DNA of 64,000 nucleotides from Adiantum capillus-veneris (GCA_014529385.2 CM043962.1:37045098-37109097), one strand, 5' to 3'; positions 1-12,156 are shown, counted from the first letter of the stretch. Program-made: numbers and translations. Notes: generated by a model not told the origin, from the letters alone.

Positions 1-192
1 ATCTGTGTTCAGAAAAAGTGGAAGGTTGGTACAGATTGGTCTTGTGACACTTGCTGAACGCTCGCTGCTGCTGTTCCCCCTCGCAACGCCATCCCCCCCC
101 CCCCCGCTGCCCCACTGCCTGCCCGCCATCCCCTCCCGCTGCTGCCAGCGCTCCGACGAGGTTACTATCAGATCGAGTTTGAGACCTCCGAG

Positions 193-1507
193 ATGGCGTC
201 CAAGGTCATAGCTATGAGTCCATTGGCCATCCGAGCATCACGTGCCCACTTTCGACAGTGGAGACATGGTTTTGACCCGGCTTCGGATGTTCTAGTAGAG
301 GAGGCAGACATCCCCATCTCGGTCTGCTTTCCGGGTTTACGGAGGGAGTACTTACCACTGCTATCCAAGATCGGCTCCGCCATTGGGACTGTCCTGGAGA
401 CACCTCGTACGGCAGCATCAGTAGCTGCCAAGGCGGCTGGCATTCCCTCAGTTCGAGTTTTGGTCAGAGATACCCACACGCTCCCAAAGGTTATCCTTTT
501 GCCTCGGGTGAGTGGGGGTTGGTTTAGACAGTGTGGAGTACTCGGGCCTCCCGAACCAGTGCTTCATTTGTCGACAAATGGGCCACCTAGCGAAGGCCTG
601 TCCACGGAGGAGGCCGCGACTTGCACCACAGCCTCAGCCCTAGCCTGCCAGGGCTGGCCTGCAGCCACAGTGAGCGGCACAGCGCACACATGCAGAGTCA
701 CCCTCCGAGCCTGGGGCTCCAGCGGAGGAGGGGTGGCAGCAGGCCCGTGGTCAACGACGACAGGGGCCACAGCGTCAGCCAGGCACTCAGACTGGCACTC
801 AGGCGCCTACTCAGCAGCAGTGGGTTCCCACGGGGAACCGCTTTGGTCCTCTTGAGCAGGAGGAGATCCCTGCGCCAACCCCCACCTCCGCTTCACCCTC
901 GACAGCCTCTCCCCCCCCCCGAGAGTTCCCCCCCTCTTCCTCATCCTCCCCCCCGCCTTCTGCTCCCGTCGCCTCTCCACCTCGCCCCTCTACCTCTGTT
1001 GCCCCATCCCGCCCCTCTTCTCCACCGCTCCCCCCAGCTCCTTCTCCCCCCCCTCCTACTCCAATTCCACAGTCGACCCAGGGGACAGGGCCTTCTCCGG
1101 CGGCTAGGAGATCTCTTGGCAGCGCCTTTGCCACGAGTCGCCTAGCGAGAGAGGGTCAGCCTTTCTTACGGCACCCTTTGCAGATTCAGACATCTTCCCT
1201 TGCAGCTATCCCTCATGGTCTGACGAGCATTGACATCCGGCGCCGCTCGGACTTCTTCGACTACGGCTTCACTCGTTTTCTCGGCGATTCCGCAACAGAC
1301 CATGAGGCAGCCTGCTTCAGGGTCCATGCTTTGTTCCTTGCCGCTAGGGGGACAGAGGCCTTGGACTCAGCAGATGGTTTCTCCTTCCCCCTCTGTGGCA
1401 GGGCCGAGACAGAGTGGACCCTCGACTCAGTGTTGGGATGGTTGCATACACAGGTCCTAGAGTTCTCTCACCACATGGGAGAACTTGGAGTTACAGATAT
1501 GCTGTAG
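193..1507 (+). pseudogene. LINE ORF1 (RNA-binding, CCHC) pseudogene
   Basis: ORF1 of an L1-type LINE. From the ATG at 193 a DUF4283-like region runs to about 540 in frame 1. The zinc knuckle CFICRQMGHLAKACP (C-X2-C-X4-H-X4-C, about 560-601) lies in frame 2, so a frameshift separates them. A long Pro/Ser-rich, C-rich linker (about 870-1080) follows. A C-terminal segment (1178-1507, frame 2) rich in aromatic residues ends at TAG 1505. ORF1 proteins of this class coat the LINE RNA and act as nucleic-acid chaperones. The linker is extremely cytosine-rich, which produces spurious Gly/Glu-rich reading frames on the other strand. The call rests on the knuckle and on position before ORF2. Confidence 0.72.
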
Positions 1508-1787
1508 ACTTTGTGGCCATTGGCCAAGTTTACGGTAACACCCCCAAACTCAGCAGGATGTAGGCACATTGTGGTGTACTTCTTTGCTGATACGTAGTGT
1601 TTGCCTTGCTATGTATACATTCATGAGGACTCCTGGACAGAGGAGGTTGCTTTACGCACGGCTCGCTCTGCTCACTACAGTCACGCATATCTAGAGGACA
1701 CTCGGATGCGGGTTACTCCCCATCCAAGCCAGCCTCGAAGATAGCCCGTCTAGCTGCTGCGGCAGCATCTGTTCTCTCTCGCTCCCC

Positions 1788-4700
1788 ATGAGGATCGTCT
1801 CATGGAACGTGCAGGGACTAGGTGGACCCCAGTTTCAGCGTCAGCGGGGCTGATTGCGTCAGGAGCTTCAGCGTTGCCTTGTGGGAGGAGAGATTGATCT
1901 CCTTATGCTTCAGGAGCACCATCTGTGTGAGAGCCGCATTCTGCGATGTGGTCAGATTTTGCGTGGACAATATGATACCTTTTGGTCAGCTACTTTTGGA
2001 CCTGGAGGCATCCAGGGTGGGGTATGTATGACTATTGCGGACTCAGTGCAGCAGGCCATTGTGGGCAAAGGGATTATTGTGCTAGGCAGGGCTCAATGGA
2101 TTACTATGCAGGTTCAGGGTGGCCTTGTGGGTTTCCTGAACATCTATGCGCCCAATGTGGCGAGTGCTCGTGCAGAGTTTTGGTCACAGATTGTTGAGTC
2201 CTTGCCGCAGGCAGATCATTGGTGCATAGGAGGGGACTTCAACATGTTGGAGGACCCTTCTGACAAGATTCGTGGCATCCATGCTACTGTGCATGGAGTC
2301 GAGTTGGCAGCTTGGGAGAGGTTGTGTATGACTTTGAGGGTCTCGGATACATGGCAGCACTCTGGTTTTGTGAGGCCCCCAGACAGTCTTGCCTTCTCTA
2401 GATCAGACCGCAGAGTGGGAGGAGTGAATCTATCGCGGATAGATCGCTTCTACACCAGTGACCACTTCAATGACTTGGGAGGATCAGTGGGCATCTTGGC
2501 AGGGACCTTCTCGGACCATGCACCAGTGATCCTCACAGGGGCAGACAGTCAGAGGAGTGGGAGCACGATGCTCCGCATCCCAGAGAGGGTCTTGTTGGAC
2601 TCAGCACTCAAAGAGAGGGTAGAGGCTATCTGGACAGAGGGCATGGACAGACAGGATTCTCCTGCAGACAGAGTGGCCTCAGGCCTAGCTCAGATTAGCC
2701 ACTTTTTCCTTCAGGAGTCTCTGGCTCGCCGGGCTGCAACGAGAGAGGTGAAGCAGCGTCTCAGACGGGGTATTGCTTCATTACAGAGGATGCAGGAGCA
2801 GCATCCAGGCAGTCCGTGGTTGGAGGAGCAGTTACAGCAAGCTCGACAGGAGCTTGCTAGCACAGCGGAGAGGCGTCATGAGTTTGCCTTCCACCGACAG
2901 GCATCTCACTGGACTCAGGTGGGAGACAAAGTGACTGGTGCTTTTTTTGAGACAGTGGGACCTCGGCACTCGCATGCCAAGGTCAGTCAGTTGAGGAGGC
3001 CCGATGGGTCAGTTGCTTGTGAGCCCGAGGATATGCATGCAGTTGCTACTGACTTCTACCGTGAGTTACTGTCTGCTGAGTCCCAATCAGAGCGGCAGGA
3101 TGCATGCAGGGAGCAGATTTGGGCACAGATGCCATGTCTTGTGACTGAGGAGATGTGCCAGAGGCTAGAGATGCCACTTCAGCTTGAGGAGCTGCACACG
3201 GCTCTTAGGGCCCTCCCCCGTGGTAGCTGTCCAGGTGAGGATGGGTTGACTCCCAGCTTTTTCTTGGAGTACTCGGACCTGCTTGGCTTAGATCTTTGTA
3301 GTGCTTTTCAGTACATTTTGTGCACAGGAGTGATGCCTGACAGCATGAGTGAGGGCCTGATCTACCTCATTCCCAAGGAGGGTGGCTCCTTGGATGAGAT
3401 TCGACAGTGGCGCCCCATCACCATCCTCAACTCAGCCTACAAAATTATTGCCAAGGCTCTGAGTTTGAGGATTCAGCCACTTTTAGAGAGCCTTATACAT
3501 GGGACTCAGACAGGTTTTGTCAAGGAACGCACTATCCTTGACAACATCTTTACTTTCTGGGAGGCTTCTGCCCTGGCACGGCTCCGTGGTGAGGACCTCG
3601 TGATTCTTCTTCTCGATTTTGAGAAGGCATACGACACAGTTGACTAGGACTTTCTAGAGGGCACTCTACGCAGGATGGGCTTCTCAGATGCTTGGATCAC
3701 AGGGGTGTCAGCCTTGTACAGACAGGCTCACAGTAAGGTGCTTTTGGCAGGAGGTAGACGTGATCGCTTCATGCTTACACGTTCGATCAGACAAGGCTGT
3801 CCTCTTGCCCCCTTTCTCTTTCTGTTCTATGCGGAAGCGATGAGCAGATTTTTGGTGTCACAGCAGGTTGGTCTATGGGGCTTAGCACTCCCTATTCGCG
3901 GAGATGAGCTACTGGACGCTGAGTTTGCCGATGACTCAGCCTTGTACTTAGATGGCCAAGAGGCTAATCTTCACAGATGTGAGCAATCTTTGGAGACCTT
4001 CAGTTGTGGATCGGGCGCACTAATCAACTGGAGAAAGACAGTGGCTTTCTCAGTTGGTAGTGCTCCTGTGTCAGATTGAATGCCAGGAGAGGGTTTCAGG
4101 TGGATTCCCCCAGGGACTACAGTTCGGTACTTGGGTTGTCAGGTTGGTTTGGACTTGTCTCCCGAGCGGTAGATTGCTCCCCTTCTCCTGTCCATCAAAA
4201 GAAAGTTGTTACATTGGAGCTCAGCACGACTTTCTCTGACTGGTAGAGTAGTAGTTGCCAACCAGGTGTTGTTGGCGACTATGTGGTACATCACTTCTTG
4301 CTGGATCTTCTCGAGTTCTTGTATCAGCCAGGTAGAGAGGCTGATCAGGAACTTCCTTTGGTCAGGACGTGACACTCAGATAGCCCGAGCCAAGGTGGCT
4401 TGGCCGGTCATCACGCTTCCTTGTTCTTAGGGAGGGCTTGGGAGCATTGATCCAGCACAGCACAGCAAAGCCTTCTTGGGAAGTTCATAGTCAGAGGACT
4501 TCTTCCAGATGAGGAGCCCTGGAAGAAGTTCTTGCTGTAGAGGCTTCGTGCCAGGGTGCCTCAGTCAGGAGCCCCTTGGCAACCTTCAACCAGATGGATC
4601 TTTATAGAGATGCGCAGAGTTGGTTTGAGTAGGAGACTGGAGGACCGCTTCGTTGTGAGTTTGCTTCGATCTTGGGAGCTCTTATGGCGGGGCCTGGAGC

Positions 4701-6013
4701 AGAGACAGCCGACGTGCACGGAGGAGCGCCTACAGCAACCCCTCGTCTGGAACCCCATGGTTAGCACTCAGAGATGCCACTTGGTTGGTAGTCGGACTCA
4801 TGTTTCCTGGGGTCCCATGGCAGTAGGTCCAACGCGCTCTCTAGGTGACTGGCAAGAATTCACAGGTTTGTCAGAGGAGGTGTAGGGTTTCCAGCTACAG
4901 GGCATGAGAGGGGTGCAGAGCATGCGTCAGGACATCTCAGAGTCAGTTCCAGCTGAGTGGCTCACGCCTCTCGAGCCAGTAGCACCCCGGTGGATGGGAG
5001 CCTTCACACGACTGGAGGTTCTCATTTCAATCAGGGCCTGCTCAGAGACTGTCCCAGCCCTGTTCTTCGAGCTTCAGGGTGGGGGACGACTACAGCGAGT
5101 TGCAGTAGAGGCCCCGAAGGTAGCAGAGTGCTGTTTCCAGAGGATCCGAGTTGTGGGCATCTATGGGAGGACTTGCGTCATAGACCCTGACCCAACAACT
5201 CTTGAGACTGGACACTGGAGGCTATGGGCTTGGGAGTGTTGTCCACTGGCACGAGTCCAATGGGACCCTGGTGTGTGGCTATGGAGGGACCCCTTCTCTT
5301 CTACAAACCACCCAGGACTCCCTTTCTTTCAGTACACTGTTCGGCTCGGACGTCATATACTTGCAGCACAGAGAGAGGCCCGCCCCGCTGCAGCACGTCA
5401 TTGGCAGGAGGAGGGCCTCACAGTCAAGTTATTGGCAGCCTTTTAGGAGAGGCTGTGGGACTCCAGACAGCCGAGGCGCGTCACCTTGTTTTAGTGGCTG
5501 GTTGCACACAGAGCTACAGCAGTAGGGAGCTGGCTAGTGCATAGTCGTCTCTCGGCCGCATGTGCAGCCTGTGACCATTTGGTGGAGAGTCAGTGTCACT
5601 GTCTTTGCGACTGTCTCTCGGCCTAGCAGGTGTGGCTACGAGTTCTTCGGCTGATGCCTACTCTCTCCACGGCTCGATAGTACACTTGGGGGGTAGCGGC
5701 TTGGTCCACTTTCACGGGCCCGGCACTTCAGTTTGAGCTATCTTCCACCAGCAGGATGATAGTGATACAGGGGGGGCGACCTACACTCCAGCCTGCTATA
5801 GAGCTTAGCCCACAGGAGTGGTGCAGTGAGAGAGAGGAGTGTTGGGAGCTCATCAGTGGCCTAACACTTTGGTTCATCTGGAGGGCCTGCTATTTCCGCA
5901 TCTTTGAGGCTCGCCCAATGCCACCAGCAGAGACTGTTCGTGACTTTTGGCTAGAGCTGATCCATACTCTCAAAGGACAGCTTGAGGGACTACACTGCAG
6001 AGACTGTTCGTGA
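1788..6013 (+). pseudogene. LINE ORF2 (endonuclease-reverse transcriptase) pseudogene
   Basis: Starts at ATG 1788. The APE-type endonuclease carries SWNVQGLGG near 1800, GGDFNMLED near 2229 and SDHAPVI near 2511. The reverse transcriptase carries WRPITILNSAYKIIAK near 3409, FEKAYDTVD near 3620, RQGCPLAPFLF near 3790 and the catalytic FADD at 3924-3935. In-frame stops lie at 1851 (TGA), 3645 (TAG, inside the RT core), 4077 (TGA), 4170 (TAG) and 4428 (TAG). The frame then shifts, and the 3' third (4556-5446, 5756-6013) is in frame 2, ending in the tryptophan-rich tail common in plant L1 ORF2. In a working copy this protein nicks DNA and primes reverse transcription at the nick. This copy cannot encode it. 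Confidence 0.9.
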
Positions 6014-6052
6014 CTTTTGGCTAGAGCTGATCCATACTCTCAAAGGACAGCT
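5927..6052 (+). repeat. Short tandem duplication in LINE ORF2 3' end
   Basis: A 56-bp block beginning GCAGAGACTGTTCGTGAC occurs at 5927-5982 and again at 5997-6052 (offset 70 bp), with identical copies as read. It adds a second tryptophan motif (FWLEL) to the tail of ORF2. Confidence 0.9.
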
Positions 6053-6330
6053 CCGACCGCATGCGGGAGCGCCGCGAGGCTTTCCTTCGACTCTGGTGCC
6101 CTGGGCCTTTCTACACCATTGTCGAGGGTGTGCTCAGATGGCACTACCGTCCACCTGTGTGGCTCTTCCCTCCTCCCATCTCTTGATTTAGCCTCATTGT
6201 ATATATGATGTTCTTTCATTGGGAGTCTCCCCATCATGTTTGTTGTAGCCCTCTCTTGCAGAGGTGGTTGTAGCCCTATGGGCAGTTTTCATTAACTAAC
6301 AGAAGGATCTTTTTCTCGGAAAAAAAAAAA

Positions 6331-6628
6331 TGTGTTCAAAATACAACAGGGCAGGTAGTTGCTCACTCTCAGACTCTGCGTCCAAAAGCAAAGCCCCCAA
6401 AAGCATTAAACTCAAAAGCAACTACCCAAAAGTTGCTAAAATCAGCCAACGTATTTTCAAGAAATCCGTACGCAATGCCACATCAGCAATTCAACGAAAT
6501 TTGCGCCGCAATTTACAAAAGTTTCATACAATTGCCACGTCAGTCTGTCCGTGCATAATGCAGAATCTGCTACCACGTCAGCACTGTGTGTGTCCGAGGT
6601 CCTACTGCCACATCACCAGTTTGTGACA
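6331..6628 (-). mobile_element. Truncated LTR, family B, minus orientation
   Basis: Shares with the complete family-B LTRs at 58696 and 60303 the block CACTCTCAGACTCTGCGTCC, the run of AAAAGCA-type words, and the end TTTGTGACA. It starts in mid-R region directly after the LINE poly-A tail. It is therefore one half of an LTR split by the LINE. Confidence 0.75.
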
Positions 6629-6634
6629 AGTACT

Positions 6635-7012
6635 CAGTGCCACAATTTTTTGTAACCTTGAACATCAAGAGATAGCCCCACTAGCTAAAGTAAGAACATA
6701 CCCACTGGTAGATTTCCTAGTGTCAAGGTCTTTGGCCATGTCCGAATCACAGACATAGCATATACACGTCTCTTGTGTATCTTTTAAGTACTTGAAAATA
6801 CATTTCACTGCTTCCCCATGTGGCTTGCCAAGATTAGACATAAATCTACTAACAACTCACACTGCATGAGAAAAGTCAGGCCTTGTGGCAACCATTTCAT
6901 ATATCAAAGATCCACAAGCTGATGCATAAGGTGTACCCTTCATCGCATTTGCGGCTACATCATCCTTCAGGCAATCAGCTTTACTAAGCTTTGTTTCATA
7001 GCAGCCACGGTA
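6635..7012 (-). pseudogene. Ty1/copia reverse transcriptase/RNase H fragment
   Basis: Minus-strand translation gives the end of a copia RT and the start of RNase H: GTPYASACGSLIYEMVATRP near 6890-6950, then FKYLKDTQETC and STSGYVLTLASGAISW near 6650-6720. These are highly characteristic of plant copia elements. A TGA interrupts it near 6857. Integrase and the rest of pol are absent, and so are recognisable LTRs. It is bounded left by the LTR fragment and right by a small MITE-like sequence. Confidence 0.85.
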
Positions 7013-7318
7013 CGGGACGGGACGTTCAATACGCGGAGTACAATACATGTACTAGAAGTATTTTTGAGAATCAAAAATAAAATACGTCAACTTTTTTAAA
7101 TATGATGCTTTAATAAGGACAAATGAAGCAGGTCATGCACCTCCTCAATGACTCTGCAATGTTTAATCATAGCATACATAAACTAGCACCATGAAGCTCT
7201 AAAACACACTTGATCAACTGGCAAAAAACTTTAGAAAAGAATATGTTTTGAGCAATAAAACGCTAGAATAGAAAACATTATGAGATGTACTATACGTTTT
7301 AATACGGGACGTCCCGCT
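7013..7318. mobile_element. MITE-like element with degenerate G-rich inverted ends
   Basis: About 300 bp of AT-rich DNA with no coding. The left end (GGTACGGGACGGGACG...GGAGTAC) is roughly the inverse of the right end (GTACTATACG...CGGGACGTCCCGC). It lies exactly between the copia fragment and the gypsy 3' region. No target duplication could be read, so the class is unproven. Confidence 0.4.
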
Positions 7319-8213
7319 TCTTCGACTATTCAAGAACTTATGGACCATGTTGTGGTCGGCTAGAGCCTTATGGAAGGAATCTAACCCTAATTTTGGTGCA
7401 GGTTTCAAGACAGAAGCCCTGTCCACTTTCGAGCTCGACTGATGTCGAGAATGCTTTTTCGATTTAAATTAGCAGCTTTTTGAACTTTGTAACTTGTTTG
7501 GTGGTTCTGTTTATAATGTATTTGAAATAAATGGTATATGTTTTGAACCTCTCTTGGTGCCAATTTGAACTGTTTGACTTTGGTTTTAATGCTTGGTGAT
7601 TTGCTCCCGTGTGGAGTAGTTAGAACCTTGGAACGACGAAGACGGGATGTCTATAGAGCGTTTCGTTCTATGCTTGAAAACCTTGGAATGAAATAGACGG
7701 GGTGTCTAGGGAGCGTTTCGTTGTATGCTTGAATCTTCAAACGATGGCGTTTGGTTGTAAAAGACCTCTATATCTCCCCGCCCGGACCTTTTTAGGTTAT
7801 GTGGGAGGAGTGATGAGGGACCGAACCAGGATGGTTATTTACAAGGGCAGTGTTCATCAATGACTTTATGTTTCTATGTCTTGTAACATGCATATGTGAG
7901 CATTTGTGTTGCGTTGTGATATACCAACCACTAAATACTCCTTATTAGATGATACTTTTATAGGAAACCAACGACCAGGACATCAACAGCTCCAATATGG
8001 AATCAGACTCCTTATTGGATGAGATTTTTCTAAGAAACCAACGACCCAAGATATCAAAAGCTCCAATCAGAAATGACTCATGAGAAACTGATTGTATCTC
8101 AGATTGTTCCTCAGGAGTCGCAATGTCCCTCGGAATGACCCTCGGAAATTTTTAAGCTAACTTGCAGATATGTTGTAATCGCGCACGACTACTTTCTTTC
8201 GAGAAGGGGGGAA
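7319..8213 (+). other. Ty3/gypsy 3' noncoding region with polypurine tract
   Basis: Similar over most of its length to 46060-47070 (shared words such as AACTTATGGACCATG and GGTTTTAATGCTTGGT). It ends in the purine run CGAGAAGGGGGGAA (8200-8213) immediately before an LTR, which is the expected position of the plus-strand primer. There is no open frame of note. It contains a repeated phrase near 7620-7740 (TTGGAACGACGAAGACGGGATG and variants). Confidence 0.6.
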
Positions 8214-8878
8214 GTCACAAATTGCTAATTTGTCAAGCCACTGAAGAACAGGGCCAACCTGCACATCTCGGTCGAGGGGCCTAAACCCTGAGAAGTAATA
8301 GCAACAAAAGAAGAAGAAGCATAAGAAGTTCCCACCAACTTATGAGACCCCGTCCAATGGGGCCCAAGTGCCTAGGGGCGTAATAAAAAAAAGGCAGCTC
8401 ATATACACACGCACACACAGAAAATCATTGCGCTACTGGACTAATGATGTGGCAATTGTACGGCACCTCCAGATTTTGCGTTGACATGATGACGTGGCAG
8501 CAGTACGGATTTCTGCGTTTTGTGCTGACGTGTGCTGACGTACAGAATCCCTTGTTTTGTGCTGGCAGATTTTGGGCAAGATGCTTTTGAGTTTAAAGCT
8601 TTTCATGTAAACTGCTTTTGAGAGGCCAAGGGCCTTTAAATAAGAGCCAAGGGCTCATTTTCTAGCATGCTTTTGCCTGAAGGTCGTTGTACTCAATTCA
8701 AGCAATGTAAAGAAATACCGAAAGGGGTGCCAAAGTTTGGGGCCAGTGCTCTCTTGGGGTGGAACTTCACCACTCCCTGTCTCATGTGTCGTCCATCTCT
8801 TTCAATTTAGTGTTATTCGAAGTGCTTAAAGTTGTTCAGTCTGTTCTTTTTCGTTGGCAAGTGGTGTCCGTCCCCAGG
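8214..8878 (+). mobile_element. LTR, family C (3' LTR of a mostly lost gypsy element)
   Basis: Follows a polypurine tract, starts GTCACAAATTGC (initial T lost) and ends near GTCCCCA. It contains TTTAAATAAG near 8634 as a TATA-like box and the shared R-block AAATACCGAAAGGGGTGCC near 8712. Relatives are at 36360-36700 and 45227-45535. Its right edge cuts into an older minus-strand gypsy protease/RT linker, so it inserted there. Confidence 0.65.
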
Positions 8879-9357
8879 GCATAGATCAATCATGTGATCT
8901 TCAAGCCTATCAGGAGGTAGCTCTCCACGCAAACCCTCAGAGAAACACTCGCCTTCAGCGTGCAAAATTTCTTGTCGTTCCTTTTCTAAGTCTAACAAAT
9001 TTGACTTCTTACTTTCAACGTGTTCATTCAAGTAGATCGATTAAACAAAAAGATTGAATTTCATTAATTTGGAAACAGTCGAAGCCGATACTTCTTACTT
9101 TCAATGTGTTCATTCAAGTAGATCAAGTAAACAAAAAGATTGGATTTCATTAATTTGGAAACAGCTGAAGCCAATACAAATGTGACACACTCGCCCTTTA
9201 GTTTTATATCAATAGTGATTTCTTTGTCTTTTTCATTCTTCAATGTGGCCTTTCTTGCCCAGTAATCGACCACGACGCGGTTCTTGTGGTACCAAGGAAT
9301 CCCCAAGAGGACGTCACACCCCTCCAGAGCCTCATGTAGAAATCCTTGTGCCCTAGA
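8879..9357 (-). pseudogene. Ty3/gypsy protease C-terminus and RT linker (left half of split gene)
   Basis: On the minus strand, HEALEGCDVLLGIPWYHKN (about 9285-9340) is the C-terminal part of a retropepsin. GELPPDRLEDHMIDLCPG (about 8880-8935) is the linker found before gypsy RT. A second fragment with the N-terminal part of a retropepsin lies at 22233-22410, and GYP1 sits precisely between them with CTAGA on both sides. The two halves were one locus before GYP1 inserted. Confidence 0.78.
9005..9176. repeat. 86-bp tandem duplication in old gypsy fragment
   Basis: CTTCTTACTTTCAACGTGTT starts at 9005 and, with a few differences, again at 9091. The second copy ends near 9176. It duplicates part of the protease-RT linker. 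Confidence 0.88.
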
Positions 9358-9987
9358 TGTAGCCTGCTACAGTGTCACTTCACAGGACAGGCAGTTGGAC
9401 AGTTGGACAGTTAGCTACAGTTGGTCTAGTTCACACTGGACGGACCCTTTGGCTGGGAGTGACACGTGGCAGGGTACCTACGGTGGTCTAGTGGACGTCG
9501 TGGCCAGGTCACCACCACCACTCAGTTTGGAGATAGACTTAGCTGGCTGGACATTTATGGGCCGTTGGTGGCTCTTATGGTTGTACATATCAGTAGTCGT
9601 TTTGGGAGAGTTGGGCTTATCTTGCACGTAGTCGTCTAGAGACTCTTACACAGAGCACTGCTTCACCATCCCTGCACATCTGAGCCTCGACACCCCATTT
9701 GTACCTGTGAGTCCTGGGCTGGAGCCTCGACACCCCATTTGTACCTGTGAGTCCTGGAGTGTGCTGCCACGCCAGAGTCTGTACATGGTTCTTGGAGCTA
9801 GTCGAGTCCACATGTTCTGGTCCACTGTTGTGTCTCTGTTGTTATCCATTGTTTCTGTGTTGTTATCCGTTGTTTCTGTGTTTCATTCTGTTTGAGAGAG
9901 TTTTCATTTGTTTGAGTGAGATTGTCACGCTCATTGCACTGAGGGGCACCCACACTGTAGAGAGCACGACGCATTATCCGCGCTACA
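9358..9987 (+). repeat. GYP1 5' LTR
   Basis: 630 bp, TGTAGCC...GCGCTACA. It matches the 3' LTR except for about three bases and a 40-bp internal duplication (GAGCCTCGACACCCC repeated, 9683-9760). A possible primer site TGGCGACCACGATGGG lies about 14 bp after the LTR; which tRNA it would pair with is not established. Confidence 0.95.
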
Positions 9988-10442
9988 CGTGCTCTCATTT
10001 TGGCGACCACGATGGGATCTCAACTGAAGTCTCACTCTGTTGAGTAGCTGGTTTCTTCGCTTCGCCTGTGCAGTCTAAGTCTCTCGCCTTGCTGGTCTGG
10101 TCCCCTCTCGCCCTGGTCCAACTTGCCCTCGTCTCTGGTCTAGACCCCCTCGACCCTGGTCTAGCTGGTCTAGTCACTTCTCTGGTCTAGACCCCCTCGA
10201 CCCTGGTCTAGCTGGTCTAGTCACTTGTCTGGTCTAGACCCTGGTCTAGTCCTCCTCGTCCCTGGTCCAGCTGGTCTAGACACTCGTCTGGTCTAGTATG
10301 GTCTAGTAGAGTCTAGACCAGTCTTCAGCCAGTTCAAGGTTTTCTTGCCCAAAGCTTGGTTGGCTTGGAGGTCACTGTATGACACATACAAGGGAGGTCA
10401 GTTGAGCGTCAAAGCCCACTACTAAGCCCTCTGAAGTACTAT
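9988..10442 (+). other. GYP1 leader with CTGGTCTAG tandem repeats
   Basis: Untranslated leader. From about 10090 to 10320 it is a minisatellite built on CTGGTCTAG and its palindromic form CTGGTCTAGACC. A 47-bp unit is clear at 10135-10181 and 10182-10228, then degenerates. Just before the solo LTR (10438-10442) is ACTAT, the left target duplication. Confidence 0.85.
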
Positions 10443-12151
10443 TGAAACCGGCCCGTAGGGCGGTAGGCGTTGGCTTTCACCCGAAATTCTTTACTTAAAA
10501 CACACACACAGAGCACTTTGCAAAGAGAACCTGTAATGGGAATTAACACTTAATCACACACACAACTCGGAAGCTAGAATGCTCCGAGCAGACGCCGACA
10601 ACCAGTAGGCCCCAAAATTGGCGCCCCTTTCGGTATTTCTTTATTCTTTAGGAGGGTAAATTACAAGGTAAGGTCCCGGGAATCCTTCACGTGTATCCAC
10701 CTAGATACCATTTGATTTGGCCAAATTTCGGCAACATAACAACCTCAAAACTTGCGCGAAACCAATTCCCCTGTTGGAACTCGCTTGCACTGTTGTATAC
10801 CCTCTGATTCCTGTCCAAAAACAGTAAATTCAGCACGCTGTATTTACTGGTTTTTGCCCTGTTTTCAGCCCCAAACAGTCCCCTAACTGTCCTTTGCCAG
10901 TGGGGCACGATTCCCAATGGTCCTGGCGTCCGTATGGCTGAAAAACAGTGAATTTACAGCGCATACACAGCGCTGATTTTGCACCTGTACGGTGAGGTTA
11001 TGACCCTCACCAGTGCTTGCTTTGGAGCAGCAGTTAGCTACCCCTGTTCCTGCTCAAGGAGGCTCTTGCCTCAGCACAAAAGCATGAACCCACAAAACTG
11101 TACATCAGTCAAATGAGTAGCCCTCTTGTGGGGCATCACATAACTGCACGTAGGGGAGAGAGAGAGAGCAGTGTGTAGTGTGCAGGGCATCACTCCTAGC
11201 ACCACACTGTACATGAGAGGGAAAGGAAGCACTCCATAGCTCTTAACCTGTGACAGGATCTCAATGAAGCATCCCCCCAGCATAAATCGAGCGCCCTCTC
11301 TTCTGCCCTTGACCTGTAATGTATCTGTGAACAAATAGATGCAAAAAGGAGAAGATTTCCATGGCTGCCAAAACCTGCGTATCGCTGAAAACGCAGCAAA
11401 ACAGCCCTGTAAACACGTATCTGATGCCTTCCAATGCTGAAAATGAGCTCCTTGGACCTAAGCAAAGTCATGGGAAGCTCAAAAATGGAGAGAAATGGCT
11501 GAAAATCCAAGTTAACAGCCTCCAAAACTGCTCTCAAAAGTCAATTACGGATTCTGTTCTCCCAAACTTGGTAAATTGACCACAAAGTGCCACTTGGCAC
11601 TCATACATGCAATTTCCCCGCATTGGGCTTCCTGCTTAAAAATCTCTCAACTTGTGCATCAGTTGACTTTGCAGCAGAGTACTAAAATGTTCCCTTGGTC
11701 ATACCGAAGGTAATGACGCGAACACATTTCACGGCCCAGAATAGCAGTTCCCTAATTTTTAGGAGATGCTTCCGTCGGGCTCCCGCTGGTCTTCTGACCA
11801 TCTATCCTCATTGGGACCGCATCCAAAAGTGCAATGTGGCCCAACTGTTGGATACTTTCTGTTGGTGATCCCACCTTGACTTTATGCCTTTATTGAGTTC
11901 ACTTCCTAGTATCCACCAACTTGCTAAGTGCGACGGGGGGACCTATATGATCTTGCTCTGAGCCTAGACATCCTCTTACCATACGGATTCCAGTGCCGAC
12001 CAACTTCCCGTCTGCGGGTGAAACTACCGTTCACATTGGCCATACAATGTCCGACCATTTGCAACTTCAAAAAGAGGGTCTCAAAAATTAAACAAAAATC
12101 ATTGGAAAGAAACCAACAACTAAGGTTAGCAGTTGCCACGTCCTCGTGACA
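10443..12151 (-). mobile_element. Solo LTR, family A, in the GYP1 leader
   Basis: 1709 bp. In its own (minus) orientation it runs TGTCACGAGG...GGTTTCA. The target duplication ACTAT is at 10438-10442 and 12152-12156. A second copy is at 41489-43169 and diverged relatives at 36701 and 44336. It carries the shared R-block AAATACCGAAAGGGGCGCC (complement at about 10623-10641). There is no internal domain, so it is a solo LTR left by LTR-LTR recombination. It separates the GYP1 leader from most of gag and may have removed the original gag start from use. Confidence 0.9.
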
Positions 12152-12156
12152 ACTAT

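Larger units (their letters stand above)
1..6330 (+). mobile_element. L1-clade LINE, 5' end at or beyond the window edge
   Basis: Non-LTR retrotransposon with ORF1 (zinc-knuckle nucleic-acid-binding protein), ORF2 (endonuclease plus reverse transcriptase) and a 3' end closed by an A run at about 6320-6330. It is decayed by several stops and at least two frameshifts. The A run is followed at once by an LTR fragment in mid-R region, so the LINE probably inserted into an LTR. The other half of that LTR would lie left of the window. The 5' end cannot be placed. Confidence 0.88.

Noticed and set aside
621-1145. Pro/Arg-rich and complementary Gly/Glu-rich frames over the LINE ORF1 linker
   Set aside because: Composition artefact of a C-rich segment. 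The knuckle-bearing frame and ORF1 position explain the region better.
11071-11537. Minus-strand frames of 87-113 codons
   Set aside because: Within the solo LTR. The other copy has similar chance frames with changes typical of noncoding DNA.
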